Shown: in pieces, positions 15,101 to 28,178 of the stretch
Position numbering within the stretch: the first letter of the stretch is position 1
Layout: every line of letters starts with the position of its first letter
DNA from: Chamaea fasciata
Taxonomy: Eukaryota; Chordata; Aves; Passeriformes; Sylviidae
Reading direction: 5' to 3'
NCBI GenBank assembly: GCA_029207755.1
Contig: JARCOQ010000195.1
Span: forward strand, 1 to 64,000
DNA: 64,000 bases
The notes under the pieces: model-generated
The model's input: the letters and a program-made list of their open reading frames with translations, nothing else
The model's database searches: none
What the model was told of the DNA's origin: nothing
Translations under genes and position numbers: made by a program

Positions 15101-15735
15101 ACGGCACCCCCTGGGACACCAAGGGGACAGGCAGGGCACCCCCAGGGACATCGAGGGGAAAGCCAGGGCACCCCCAGGGACACCGAGGGGAAGGCAGGAC
15201 TCCCCCAGGGACACCTAGGGGATAGCCAGGGCACCCCCAGGGACATTTAGGGGACAGCTAGGGCACTCCAGGGACACCCAGGGCATCCCCAGGAACATTT
15301 AGGGGACAGCCAGGGCACTCCAGGGACACCCAGGGCACCCCCAGGGACACCTAGGGGACAGCCAGGGCACCCCCAGGGACACCCAGGGAACGCCCAGGGA
15401 CACCTAGGGGACAGGCAGGGAACCCCCAGGGACACCTAGGAGACAGCCAGGGCCCCCCCAGGGACACCCAGGGCACCCCCAGAGACACCTAGGCAACAGC
15501 CAGGGCACCCTAGGGACAGCCAGGGCACCCCCAGGGACCCCGAGGGCACAGCCCGGGCCCCCCCAGGGACACTCAGGGCACCCCAAGGGACACCTAGGGG
15601 ACAGCCAGGGCATCCCCAGGGACACCCAGGGCACCCCCAGGGACGACTAGAGGACAGCCAGGGCACCCCAGGCACACCCAGGGCACCCCCAGGGACACCT
15701 AGGGGACAGCCAGGGCACCCTAAAGACAGCCAGGG
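12170..15735. repeat. 2,603-bp offset duplication inside block B
   Basis: Sequence from about 12,170 to 13,130 recurs at about 14,775 to 15,735 with an offset that stays at 2,603 bp over several hundred bases. Shared landmarks are CACCCACGGCACCCCCTGGG, GACATCGAGGGG, GAAGGCAGGACTCCCC, the TAGGGGACAGCTAGGG after GACATTT, CACCTAGGCAACAGCC, ACAGCCCGGGCCCC and GACGACTAGAGG. A constant offset with few differences points to a comparatively recent duplication. Confidence 0.85.
14445..15070. repeat. Local ~300-bp tandem duplication
   Basis: The stretch with AGGCACACCCA, CAGCCACGGCACCCTAGGG, the GAGGGCACAGCCAGGTTACC variant and CCCCAGGGCACCCCAGGG occurs at about 14,465-14,765 and again at about 14,770-15,070. 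The offset is 303 bp at the AGGCACACCC landmark. A third related copy begins at about 12,172. The local triplication lies at the left end of the 2,603-bp duplication. Confidence 0.7.
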
Positions 15736-18169
15736 CACCCCCAGGGACACCTAGGGGACAGCCAGGGCACCCCCAGGGACACCCAGGGTACCCCCAGGGA
15801 CACCTAGGGGACAGGCAGGGCACCTTCAGGGACACTGACGGCACAGCCAGGGCACCCCCAGAGACCCCTAGGGGACAGCCAGGGCACTCCCAGGGACACT
15901 CTGGGCACCCACAGGGACACCTAGGGGACAGGCAGGGCACCCCCAGGGACACCCAGGGCACCCCCATCGACACCTAGGGGACAGGCAGGGCACCCCCAGG
16001 GACACCTAGGGGACAGGCAGGGCACCCCCAGGGACACCGAGGGGAAAGCCAGGGCACCCCCAGGGACATTTAGGGGACAGCCAGGGAACTCCAGGGACAC
16101 CCAGGGACCCCCAGGGACACCTAGGGGACAGCCAGGGCACACCCAGGGACACCTAGGGGATAGGCAGGGCACCCCAGGGACACCTAGGGGACACCCAGGG
16201 CCCCCCCAGGGACACCTAGGGGACAGCTAGGGCACCCCAGGGACACCAAGGGGACAGCCAGAGCACCACAAGGACAGCCAGGGCACCCCCAGGGACACCT
16301 AGGGGACAGCCAGGGCACCCCAGGGACTCCAAGGGGACAGCCAGGGCACCCCCAGGGACACCTAGGGGACAGCCAGGGCACCCCAGGGACACCCAGGGCA
16401 CCCCCAGGGACACCTAGGGGACAGCAAGGGCACCCCCAGGGACACATTGGGCACCCCCAGGGACATGTAGGGGACAGCCAGGGCACCCCAGGGACACCCT
16501 GGGCGCCCCCAGGGACACCTAGGGGACAGGCAGGGCACCCACAGAGACCCCTAGGGGACAGCCAGGGCACCCCGAGGGACACCAGGGCACCCCCAGGGAC
16601 ACCTAGGGGAAAGCCAGGGCACCCTAGGGAAAGCCAGGGCACCCCCAGGGACACTAACGGGACAGCCAGGGCACCCCAGGGACACCTAGGGACGGCCAGG
16701 GCACCCTATGGACAGCCAGGGCACCCCCAGGAACACCCAGGGGACAGGCATGGCACCCCCAGGTACACCTAGGGGACAGGCAGGGCACCTCCAGGGACAC
16801 CTAGGGGACAGCCAGGGCCCCCCCAAGGACACCTAGGGGAAAGACAGGGCACCCCCAGGGACACCGAGGGGACAGCTAGGGCACCCCCAGGGACACGTAG
16901 AGGACAGCCATGGCACCCCAGGGACAGCCAGGGCAGCCCCAGGGACAGCCAGGGCACCCCCAAGGACACCTACAGGACACGCAGGGTACCCCCAGGGACA
17001 ACGAGGGGACAGCCATGGCACCACCAGGGACAGCCAGGGCACCCCAGGGACACCTAGGGCACAGCCAGGGCACCCTAGGGACAGCCAGGGCACCTCCAGG
17101 GACACCTAGGGGACAGGCAGGGCACCCCCAGGGACACCTAGGGTACAGCCAGGGCACCCCGAGGGACACCTAGGGGACACCCAGGGCACCCCGAGGGACA
17201 CCAGGGCACCCCCAGGGACACCAAGGGCACAGACAGGGCACCCTAGGGACACCAAGGGGACAGCCAGGGCACCCCCAGGGACACCCAGGGCACCCCCAGG
17301 GACACCTAGGGGACAGCCAGGGCACCCCGAGGGACACCAGGGCACCCCCAGGGACACCTAAGGGACAGCCAGGGCACCCTAGGGACAGCCAGGGCACCCC
17401 CAGGGACACCTAGGGGACAGGCAGGGAACCCGCAGGGACACCTAGGGGACAGCCAGGGCACCCCCAGGGACACCAGGGCACACCCAGGGCACCCCAGGGA
17501 CCCAAAGGGCACCTCCAGGGAGACCAAGGGGACAGCCAGGGCACCCCAGGGACACCCAGGGCACCCTCAGGGACACCTAGGGGACAGGCAGGGCACTCCC
17601 AGGGACACTCTGGGCACCCACAGGGACACCATGGGGACAGCCAGGGCACCCCAGGAACACCCAGGGCTCCCCCAGGGACACCTAGGGGACAGCCAGGGTA
17701 CCCTAACGACAGCCAGGGCACGCCCAGGGACACCTAGGGGACGGCAAGTGCACCCCCAGGGACACCTAGGGGACAGCCAGGGCACCCCCAGGGACATTTA
17801 GGGGACAGCACGGGCACTCCAGGGACACCCAGGACACCCCCAGGGACACGAAGGGGAGAGCCAGGGCACCCCCAGGGTCAGCCAGGGCCCCCCCAGGGAC
17901 AGCCAGGGCACCCCAAAAGACACCTAAAGGACAGCCAGGGCACCCCCAGGGCCACCTAGGGGACAGCCAGGGCACCCCCAGGGACAACCAGGGCCCCCCC
18001 AGGGACATCCAGGGCACCCCCAGGGGCACCGAGGGGACAGCCAGGGCAGCCCAGGGACACCCAGGGCACCCCCATGGACACCTAGGGGACAGCCAGGGCA
18101 CCCCCAGGGACACCAAGGGGACCCCCAGGGACACCTAGGGGACAGCCAGGGCACCTACAGGTACACCAA

Positions 18170-19360
18170 GGGGACAGCCAGGGCACCCCAGGGACAGCGA
18201 GGGCACAGCCAGGCCACCCCAAGGACAGCCACGGCAGCCCAGGGCAGCCCAGGGACACCCAGGGTACCCCAGGGACACGTAGGGGACCTCCCGGGCACCC
18301 CAGGGACAGCCAGGGCACCCCAGGGACACCCAGGGCCCCCCCAGGGACACCTACGGGACAGCCAGGGAACCGCAGGGACACGTAGGGGACAGGCAGGGCA
18401 CCCTAGGGACAGGCAGGGCACCCCCAGGGACACCTAGGGGACAGCCAGGGCCCCCCCAGGGACACCTAGGGGACAGCCAGGGCACCCCAGGGACACACAG
18501 GGCACCCCCAGGGACACCGAGGGGACAGCCTGGGCACCCTAGGGACAGCCATGGCACCCTAGGGACAGCCAGGGCACCCCCAGAGACACCAAAGGCACAG
18601 CCAGGGCACCCTAGGGACAGCCAGGGCACCCCAGGGACACCTAAGGGACAGGCAGGGCACCCCCAGGGACACCTAGGGGACAGGCAGGGCACCCCCAGGG
18701 ACACTGACGGGACTGCAAGGGCACCCCCAGAGACCCCTAGGGGACAGCCAGGGACCTCCTAGGGACACTCTGGGCACCCCAAGGGACACCTTGGGGTCAG
18801 CCAAGGCACCCCAGGGTCACCCAGGGCACCCCCAGGGACACGGAGGGGACACCCAGGGCACTCCCAGGGACACCTAGGGGACAGCCAGGGAACCCCAGGG
18901 ACACCCTGTGCACCCCCAGGGACACCCAGGGCACACCCAGGGACACCTAGGGGACAGCCAGGGCACCCTAGGGACAGCCAGGGCACCCCAAGGGTCACCG
19001 AGGGCACAGCCAGGGCACCCCAGGGACAGCGAGGGCACCTCCAGGGATGCTTACGGGACAGCAAGGGCACCCCTAGGGACACCCTGGGCACCCCCAGGGA
19101 CACGTAGGGGACAGCCAGGGCACCCCAGGGACACCGTGGGCACCCCCAGGGACACCTAGGAGACAGCCAGGGCACCCCCAAGGACACCAAGGGCACAGCC
19201 AGGGCACCCTAGGGACAGCCAGGGCACCCTCAGGGACACCGAAAGCACAGCCAGGGCACCAGCAGGGACACCTAAGGGACACAGTTGGCACCCCCAGGGA
19301 CACCTAGGGCACAGCCAGGGCCCCCCCAAGGACACTCAGGGCACCCCCAGGGACACCTAG
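18170..19360. repeat. Divergent array segment
   Basis: This 1.2 kb is repeat DNA with an unusual variant mix. Examples are CAGCCAGGCCACCCCAAGG, CCACGGCAGCCCAGGGCAG, GACCTCCCGGGCACC, ACACAGTTGGCACC and GGATGCTTACGGGACAGC. The regular CCTAGG phasing is weaker here than elsewhere. I found no clear second copy of the whole segment in the window. Nothing resembling a gene or a known mobile element is visible. Confidence 0.55.
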
Positions 19361-22300
19361 GGGACAGTCAGGGAACCCCAGGGACACCCTGGGCACCCCC
19401 AGAGACACCTAGGGGACAGCCAGGGCCCCCCCAGGGACACCTAGGGGACAGCCAGGGCACTCCCAGGGACACCTAGGGGACAGCTAGGGCACCCCCAGGG
19501 CACCCCAGGGACCCACAGGGCACCCCCTGGGACACCTAGGGGACAGCCAGGGCACCCCCAGGGACACCCAGGGCACCCCCAGGGACACCTAATGCACCCC
19601 CAGGGACACCTAGGGGACAGCCAGGGCCCCCCCAGGGACACCCAGGGCACCCCCAGCGACACCTAGGGGACAGCCAGGGAACCCCAGGGACACCCTGTGC
19701 ACCCCCAGGGACACCCAGGGCACACCCAGGGACACCTAGGGGACAACCAGGGCCCCCCCAGGGACACCTAGGGGACAGCCAGGGTCCCCCCAGGGACACC
19801 CAGGGCACCCCCAGAAACACCTAGGGGTCAGCCAGGGCCCCCCCAGGGACACCCAGGGCACCCCCAAGGACACCTAGGGGACAGCCAGGGCCCCCCCAGG
19901 GACACCTAGGGGACAGCCATGGAACCCCAGGGACACCCTGTGCACGCCCAGGGACACCTAGGGGACAGACAGGGCACCCCCAGGGACACCTAGCGGACAG
20001 ACAGGGCACCCCCAGGGACACCTAGGGGACAGGCAGGGCACTCCAGAGACAGCCAGGGCACCCCCAGGGACACCTAGGGGACAGCCAGGGCACCCGAGGG
20101 ACAGCCAGAGCACCCCCAGGGACACCAAGGGCACAGTCAGGGCACCCTAGGGACAGCCAGGGCAACGCCAGGGACACCTAGGGCACAGCCAGGGCCCCCC
20201 CAGGGACAGCCAGCGCACCCCCAGGGACACCTAGGGGACAGCCAGGGCATCCCCAGGGACACTCAGGGCACCCCCAGGGACACCTAGAGGACAGCCAGGG
20301 CACCCCCAGGGAAACCTAGGGGACAGGCAGGGCACCCCCAGGGACACCTAGGGGACAGCCAGGGCCCCCCCAGGGACAACTAGGGGACAGCCAGGGCACT
20401 CCAGGGACACCCAGGGCACCCCCAGGGACACCTAGGGGACAGCCAGGGCACCCTAAAGACAGCCAGGGCACCCCCAGGGACACCTAGGGGACAGCAAGGG
20501 CACCCCCAGGGACACCTAAGGAACACCCTGGGCACCCCCAGGGACACCAAGGGGACCCCCAGGGACACCTAGGGGACAGGCAGGGCACCCCCAGGGACAC
20601 TGACGGGACAGCCAGGGCCCCCCCAGAGACCCCTAGGGGACGGCCAGGGCACTCCTAGGGACACTTTGGGCACCCACAGGGACACCTTGGGGACAGCCAG
20701 GGCACACCAGGGACACCCAGGGCACCCGCAGGGACACCTAGGGGACCTCCAGGGCACCCCCAGGGACTCCCAGGGCACCCCCAGGGCCACCTAGGGGACA
20801 GCCAGGGCACCACAGGGACAGCCAGGGCACCCCCAGAGACCCCTAGGGCACAGCCAGGGCACCCTAGGGACAGACAGGGCACCCCCAGGGACACCAAGGG
20901 GACATCCAGAGCACCCCAGGGACAGCCAGGGCACCCCCAGGGACACCTAGGGGACAGCAAGGGTACCCCCAGAAACGCTGACGGGACAGCCAGCGCCCCC
21001 CCAGAGACCCCTAGGGGACAGCCTGGGCACTCCCAGGGACACTCTGGGCACCCACAGGGACACCTAGGGGACAGCCAGGGCACCCCAGGCACACCCAGGG
21101 CTCCCCCAGGGACACCTAGGGGACAGCCAGGGCACCCCCAGGGACACCGAGGTCACCCCCAGGGACACCTAGGACACCCCCAGAGACACCGAGGGCACAG
21201 CCAGGGCACCCTAGGGACAGTCAGAGCACCCCCAGGGACACCTAGGGGACAGACAGGGCACCCCCAGGGACACCTAGAAGACAGCCAGGGCACCCCCAGG
21301 GACACCTAGGGGACAGCCAGGGCACACCCAGGGACACCTAGGGGACAGCCAGGGCACTCCAGAGACAGCCAGGGCACCCCCAGGGACACCTAGGGGACAG
21401 CCAGGGCACCCGAGGGACAGCCAGAGCACCCCCAGGGACACCAAGGGCACAGCCAGGGCACCCCCAGGGACACCCAGGGCACCCCCAGGGACACCTAGTG
21501 GACAGCCAGGGCACCCCCAGGGACCCCTAGTGGACAGGCAGGGCACCCCCAGGAACACCGAGGGGGAAGCCAGGGCACCCCCAGGGACACCTAGGGGACA
21601 GCCAGGGAACCCCAGGGACACCCTGGGCACCCCCATGGACACCTAGGGGACAGCCAGGGCCCCCCCAGGGACACCTAGGGGACAGCCAGGGCACTCCCAG
21701 GGACACCTAGGGGACAGCCAGGGCACCCCCAGGGCACCCCAGGGACCCACAGGGCACCCCCTGGGACACCTAGGGGACAGCCAGGGCACCCCCAGGGACA
21801 CCCAGGGCACCCCCAGGGACACCTAATGCACCCCCAGGGACACCTAGGGGACAGCCAGGGCCCCCCCAGGGACACCCAGGGCACCCCCAGCGACACCTAG
21901 GGGACAGCCAGGGAACCCCAGGGACACCCTGTGCACCCCCAGGGACACCCAGGGCACACCCAGGAACACCTAGGGGTCAGCCAGGGCCCCCCCAGGGACA
22001 CCTAGGGGACAGCCAGGGCCCCCCCAGGGACACCCAGGGCACCCCCAGGGACACCTAGGGGTCAGCCAGGGCCACCCCAGGGACACCCAGGGCACCCCCA
22101 GGGACACCTAGGGGACAGCCAGGGCCCCCCCAGGGACACCTAGGGGACAGACATGGAACCCCAGGGACACCCAGGGCACCCCCAGGGACACCTAGGGGAC
22201 AGCCAGGGCCCCCCCAGGGACACCTAGGGGACAGACATGGAACCCCAGGGACACCCTGTGCACGCCCAGGGACACCTAGGGGATAGCCAGGGCACCCCCA

Positions 22301-24640
22301 GGGACACCTAGGGGACAGGCAGGGCACCCCCAGGGACACCTAGGGGACAGCCAGAGCACCCAAAGGACAGCCAGGGCCCCCCCAGGGACACCTACGGGAC
22401 AGCAAGGGCACCCCCAGGGACACCCTGGGCACCCCCAGGGACACGTAGGGGACAGCCAGGGCACCCCAGGGGCACCCTGGGCACCCCCAGGGACACCTAG
22501 TAGACAGCCAGGGCACCACCAGGGACACCTAGGGGACAGCCAGGGCATCCCCAGGGACACCTAGGGGACAGCCAGGGCACTCCAGAGACAGCCAGGGCAC
22601 CCCCAGGGACACCTAGGGGACAGCCAGGGCACCCGAGGGACAGCCAGAGCACCCCCAGGGACACCAAGGGCACAGTCAGGGCACCCTAGGGACAGCCAGG
22701 GCAACGCCAGGGACACCTAGGGGACAGCCAGGGCACCCCCAGGGACACTCAGGGCACCCCCAGGGACACCTAGAGGACAGCCAGGGCACCCCCAGGGACA
22801 CCAAGGGCACAGCCAGGGCCCCCCCAGGGACAGCCAGCGCAGCCGCAGGGACACCTAGGGGACAGCCAGGGCACCCCCAGGGACACTCAGGGCACCCCCA
22901 GGGACACCTAGAGGACAGCCAGGGCACCCCCAGGGACACCTAGGGGACAGGCAGGGCACCCCCAGGGACACCTAGGGGACAGCCAGGGCCCCCCCAGGGA
23001 CAACTAGGGGACAGCCAGGGCACTACAGGGACACCCAGGGCACCCCCAGGGACACCTAGGGGACAGCCAGGGCACCCTAAAGACAGCCAGGGCACCCCCA
23101 GGGACACCTAGGGGACAGCAAGGGCACCCCCAGGGGACCTAAGGAACACCCTGGGCACCCCCAGGGACACCAAGGGGACCCCCAGGGACACCTAGGGGAC
23201 AGGCAGGGCACCCCCAGGGACACTGACGGGACAGCCAGGGCCCCCCCAGAGACTCCTAGGGGACAGCCAGGGCACTCCCAAGGACACTCTGGGCACCCAC
23301 AGGGACACCTTGGGGACAGCCAGGGCACACCAGGGACACCCAGGGAACCCGCAGGGACACCTAGGGGACCTCCAGGGCACCCCCAGGGACTCCCAGGGCA
23401 CCCCCAGGGCCACCTAGGGGACAGCCAGGGCACCCTAGGGACAGGCAGGGCACCCCCAGGGACACCAAGGGGACATCCAGAGCACCCCAGGGACAGCCAG
23501 GGCACCCCCAGGGACACCTAGGGGACAGCAAGGGTACCCCCACGGACACCTAAGGAACACCCTGGGGACCCCCAGGGACACCAAGGGGACCCCCAGGGAC
23601 ACCTAGGGGACAGGCAGGGCACCCCCAGGGACGCTGACGGGACAGCCAGCGCCCCCCCAGAGACCCCTAGGGGACAGCCTGGGCACTCCCAGGGACACTC
23701 TGGGCACCCACAGGGACACCTTGGTCACAGCCAGGGCACCCCAGGGACAGCCAGGGCCCCCCAAGGGACACCTAGGGGACAGCCAGGGCACCCCAGGCAC
23801 ACTCAGGGCTCCCCCAGGGACACCTAGGGGACAGCCAGGGCACCCCCAGGGACACGGAGGTCACCCCCAGGGACACCTAGGACACCCCCAGAGACACCGA
23901 GGGCACAGCCAGGGCACCCTAGGGACAGTCAAGGCACCCCCAGGGACACCTAGGGGACAGCCAGGGCACCCCCAGGGACACCTAGAAGACAGCCAGGGCA
24001 CCCCCAGGGACACCTAGGGGACAGCCAGGGCACTACCAGGGACACCTAGGGGACAGCCAGGGCACTCCAGAGACAGACAGGGCACCCCCAGGGACACCTA
24101 GGGGACAGCCAGGGCACCCGAGGGACAGCCAGAGCACCCCCAGGGACACCAAGGGCACCCCCAGGGACACCTAGGGGACAGCCAGGGCACCCCCAGGGAC
24201 ACCCAGGGCACCCCCAGGGACACCTAGTGGACAGCCATGGCACCCCCAGGGACACCTAGGGGACAGGCAGGGCACCCCCAGGGACACGTAGGGGACAGCC
24301 AGGGCCCCCCCCAGGGACAACTAGGGGACAGCCAGGGCACTCCAGGGACACGGAGGGCACCCCCAGGGACACCTAGGGGACAGCCAGGGCACCCTAAAGA
24401 CAGCCAGGGCACCCCCAGGGGCCCCTAGGGGACAGCCAGGGCACCCCCAGGGACACCTAGGGGACAGCAATGGCACCCCCAGGGACATTTAGGGGACAGC
24501 CAGGGCACTCCAGGGACACCCAGGGCACCCCCAGGGACACCTAGGGGACACGCCGGGCACCCCCAGGGACACCTAGGGGACAGGCAGGGCACCCCCAGGG
24601 ACAGTGACGGGACAGCCAGGGCACCCCCAGAGACCCCTAG
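19360..24640. repeat. Array block C: 2.2-2.6 kb spaced duplications
   Basis: About 19,370-19,960 matches about 21,600-22,200 with an offset of 2,234 bp. Landmarks are CACCCACAGGGCACCCCCTG, CACCTAATGCACCCCC, CACCCCCAGCGACACC and CACCCTGTGCACCCCC. About 20,040-20,930 matches about 22,570-23,500 with offsets of 2,530-2,623 bp. Landmarks are CACCCGAGGGACAGCCAGAG, CCCTAAAGACAGCC, the AAGGAACACCCTGGG variant, CACTGACGGGACAGCC and GGGACTCCCAGGGC. This reads as about two copies of a 2.2-2.6 kb higher-order unit with internal rearrangement. Confidence 0.75.
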
Positions 24641-24642
24641 GG

Positions 24643-27600
24643 GACAGCCAGGGCACTCCCAGGGACACTCTGGGCACCCAAAGGGACACATTGAAGACAG
24701 CCAGGGCACCTCAGGGACATCCAGGGCACCCCCAGGGACACCTAGGGGACCGCCAGGGCACCCACAGGGACACCCAGGGCACCCCCAGGGACACGAAGGG
24801 GACAGCCAGGGCACCCCAGGGACACCCAGGGCACCCCCAGGGACACCTAGGGGACAGTCATGGCACCCCAGGGACACCCAGGGCACCCTCTGGGATACTG
24901 AGGGCACAGCCAGGGCACCCCCAGGGACACCTAGGGGACAGGCAGGGCACCCCCAGAGACCCCTAGGGGACAGCCAGAGCACCCCAGAGACACCCAGGGC
25001 ACCCCCAGGGACACCAAGAGGACAGCCAGGGCACCCCCAAGGACACCTAGGGGACAGCCAGGGCACCCCCAGGGACACCTAGGGGACAGCCAGGGCACTC
25101 CAGAGACAGCCAGGGGACCCCCAGGGACACCTAGGGGACAGCCAGGGCACTCCAGAGACAGCCAGAGCACCCCCAGGGTCACCAAGGGCACAGTCAGGGC
25201 ACCCTAGGGACAGCCAGGGCAACGCCAGGGACACCTAGGGCAGAGCCAGGGCCCCCCCAGGGACAGCCAGCGCACCCCCAGGGACACCTAGGGGACAGCC
25301 AGGGCATCCCCAGGGACACCCAGGGCACCCCCAGGGACACCTAGAGGACAGCCAGGGCACCCCCAGGGACACTTAGGGGACAGGCAGGGCACCCCCAGGG
25401 ACACCTAGGGGACAGCCAGGGCCCCCCCAGGGACAACTAGGGGACAGCCAGGGCACTCCAGGGACACCCAGGGCACCCCCAGGGACACCTAGGGGAAAGC
25501 CAGGGCACCCCCAGGGACACCTAGGGGAAGGCAGGACACCCCCAGGGACACCTAGGGGACAGCCAGGGCACCCCCAGGGACATTTAGGGGACAGCCAGGG
25601 CACTCCAGGGACACCCAGGGCACCCCCAGGGACACCTAGGGGACAGGCATGGCACCCCCAGGGACACCTAGGGGACAGGCAGGGCACCCCCAGGGACACT
25701 GACGGGACAGCCAGAGCACCCCCAGAGACCCCTAGGGGACAGCCAGGGCACTCCCAGGGACACTCCGGGCACCCACAGGGACACCTTGAAGACAGCCAGG
25801 GCACCCTAGGGACTGCCAGGGCACCCCCAGAGACACCCAGGGCACCCCCAGGGACTCGAAGGAGACAGCCAGGGCACCCCAGGGACACCCAGGGCACCCC
25901 CAGGGACACCTAGGGGACAGGCAGGGCACCCCCAGGGACACCCAGGGCACCCCCAACGACACCTAGGGGACAGGCAGGGCACCCCCAGGGACACCTACGG
26001 GACAGCTAGGGCACCCTAGGGACACGCAGGGCACCCCCAGGGACACCTAGGGGACACCCAGGGCCCTCCCAGGGACACCTAGGGGACAGCCAGGGAACCC
26101 CAGGAACACCATGGGCATGCCCAGGGACACCTAGGGCACCCCCAGAGACACTGAGGGCCCAGCCAGGGCACCCTAGGGACAGCCAGGGAACCCCCAGGGA
26201 CACCTAGGGGAAAGCCAGGGCACCCCCAGGGACACCGAGGGGACAGCCAGGGCACCCTAGGGACACCCAGGGCACCCCCAGAGACACCGAGGGCACAGCC
26301 AGGGCACCCTAGGGACAGACAGGGCACCCCAGGGACACCTAAGGGACAGGCAGGGCACCTCCAGGGACAGCCAGGGTACCCCCAGGGCACCCCAGGGACC
26401 CACAGGACACCCCCAGGGACACCTAGGGGACAGCCAGGGCACCCCCAGGGACATTTAGGGGTCAGCCAGGGCACTCCCAGGGACACTCTGGGCACCCAAA
26501 GGGACACCTTGAAGACAGCCAGGGCACCTCAGGGACATCCAGGGCACCCCCAGGGACACCTAGGGGACCGCCAGGGCACCCACAGGGACACCCAGGGCAC
26601 CCCCAGGGACACGAAGGCGACAGCCAGGGCACCCCAGGGACACCCAGGGCACCCCCAGGGACACCTAGGGGACAGCCATGGCACCCCAGGGACACCCAGG
26701 GCACCCTCAGGGACACCGAGGGCACAGCCAGGGCACCCCCAGGGACACCTAGGGGACAGGCAGGGCACCCCCAGAGACCCCTAGGGGACAGCCAGGGCAC
26801 CCCAGGGACACCCAGGGCACCCCCAGGGACACCAAGAGGACAGCCAGGGCACCCCCAGGGACACCTAGGGGACAGCCAGGGCACCCCCAGGGACACCTAG
26901 GGGACAGCCAAGGCACTCCAGAGACAGCCAGGGCACCCCCAGGGACACCTAGGGGACAGCCAGGGCACTCCAGAGACAGCCAGAGCACCCCCAGGGACAC
27001 CAAGGGCACAGTCAGGGCACCCTAGGGACAGCCAGGGCAACGCCAGGGACACCTAGGGCAGAGCCAGGGCCCCCCCAGGGACAGCCAGCGCACCCCCAGG
27101 GACACCTAGGGGACAGCCAGGGCATCCCCAGGGACACCCAGGGCACCCCCAGGGACACCTAGAGGACAGCCAGGGCACCCCCAGGGACACTTAGGGGACA
27201 GGCAGGGCACCACCAGGGACACCTAGGGGACAGCCAGGGCCCCCCCAGGGACAACTAGGGGACAGCCAGGGCACTCCAGGGACACCCAGGGCACCCCCAG
27301 GGACACCTAGGGGAAAGCCAGGGCACCCCCAGGGACACCTAGGGGAAGGCAGGACACCCCCAGGGACACCTAGGGGACAGCCAGGGCACCCCAGGGACAT
27401 TTAGGGGACAGCCAGGGCACTCCAGGGACACCCAGGACACCCCCAGGGACACCTAGGGGACAGGCATGGCACCCCCAGGGACACCTAGGGGACAGGCAGG
27501 GCACCCCGAGGGACACTGACGGGACAGCCAGGGCACCCCCAGAGACCCCTAGGGGACAGCCAGGGCACTCCCAGGGACACTCTGGGCACCCACAGGGACA

Positions 27601-28178
27601 CCTTGAAGACAGCCAGGGCACCTCAGGGACATCCAGGGCACCCCCAGGGACACCTAAAGGACAGCCAGGGCACCCTAGGGACCGCCAGGGCACCCCCAGG
27701 GACACCCAGGGCACCCCCAGGGACTCGAAGGAGACAGCCAGGGAACCCCAGGAACACCATGGGCACGCCCAGGGACACCTAGGGCACCCCCAGAGACACT
27801 GAGGGCCCAGCCAGGGCACCCTAGGGACAGCCAGGGCACCCCCAGGGACACGTAGGGGACAGCCAGGGCACCATAGGGACACCCAGGGCACCCCCAGGGA
27901 CACCGAGGGGACAGACAGGGCACCCTAGGGACAGCCATGGCATCCTAGGGACACCCAGGGCACCCCCAGAGACACCGAGGGCACAGCCAGGGCACCCTAG
28001 GGACAGCCAGGGCACCCCCAGGGACACCTAAGGGACAGGCAGGGCACCTCCAGGGACAGCCAGGGTACCCCCAGGGCACCCCAGGGACACCCAGGGCACC
28101 CCCAGGGACACCTAGGGACAGTCAGGGCACCCCAGGGACACCTAGGGGACAGCCAGGGCACCCTAGGGACACCCAGGG
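24643..28178. repeat. 1,818-bp head-to-tail tandem duplication (block D)
   Basis: Sequence starting near 24,643 recurs starting at 26,461, directly adjoining, with an offset of 1,818 bp (1,817 after a one-base C loss near 27,390). Shared rare features are CCCAAAGGGACA followed by TTGAAGACAGCC, GACCGCCAGGGCACCCACAG, the CACCAAGAGGACAGCC variant, CAGTCAGGGCACCC, AACGCCAGGGACACC, GGGCAGAGCCAGGGCC and GAAGGCAGGACACC. Agreement holds to about 25,800 / 27,618. Beyond that the second copy lacks roughly 225 bp, resuming at GGACTCGAAGGAGACAGCC and AGGAACACCATGGGC. Confidence 0.85.

Larger units (their letters stand above)
9190..18170. repeat. Array block B: two ~2.3 kb segments 6.5-6.8 kb apart
   Basis: About 9,200-11,600 and about 15,990-18,170 carry the same series of uncommon variants in the same order. 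Examples are GGGACCCCCAGGGACACC, the TAGGGGATAGGCAGGG variant, GACACATTGGGCACCC, the AGGAACACCCAGGGGACAGG variant, CCCGAGGGACACCAGGGC, GACGGCCAGTGC or GACGGCAAGTGC, CCCCAAAAGACACCTAAAGG and the AGGTACACC end. The offset is about 6.79 kb at the left, 6,478 in the middle and 6,561 at the right, showing internal insertions and deletions. Between the two segments lies a different repeat assortment with its own duplication (next entries). Confidence 0.8.

Noticed and set aside
18170..19360. Divergent segment as a non-repeat gene region
   Set aside because: Although variant-rich, it still reads as AGGG-type sub-motifs throughout.
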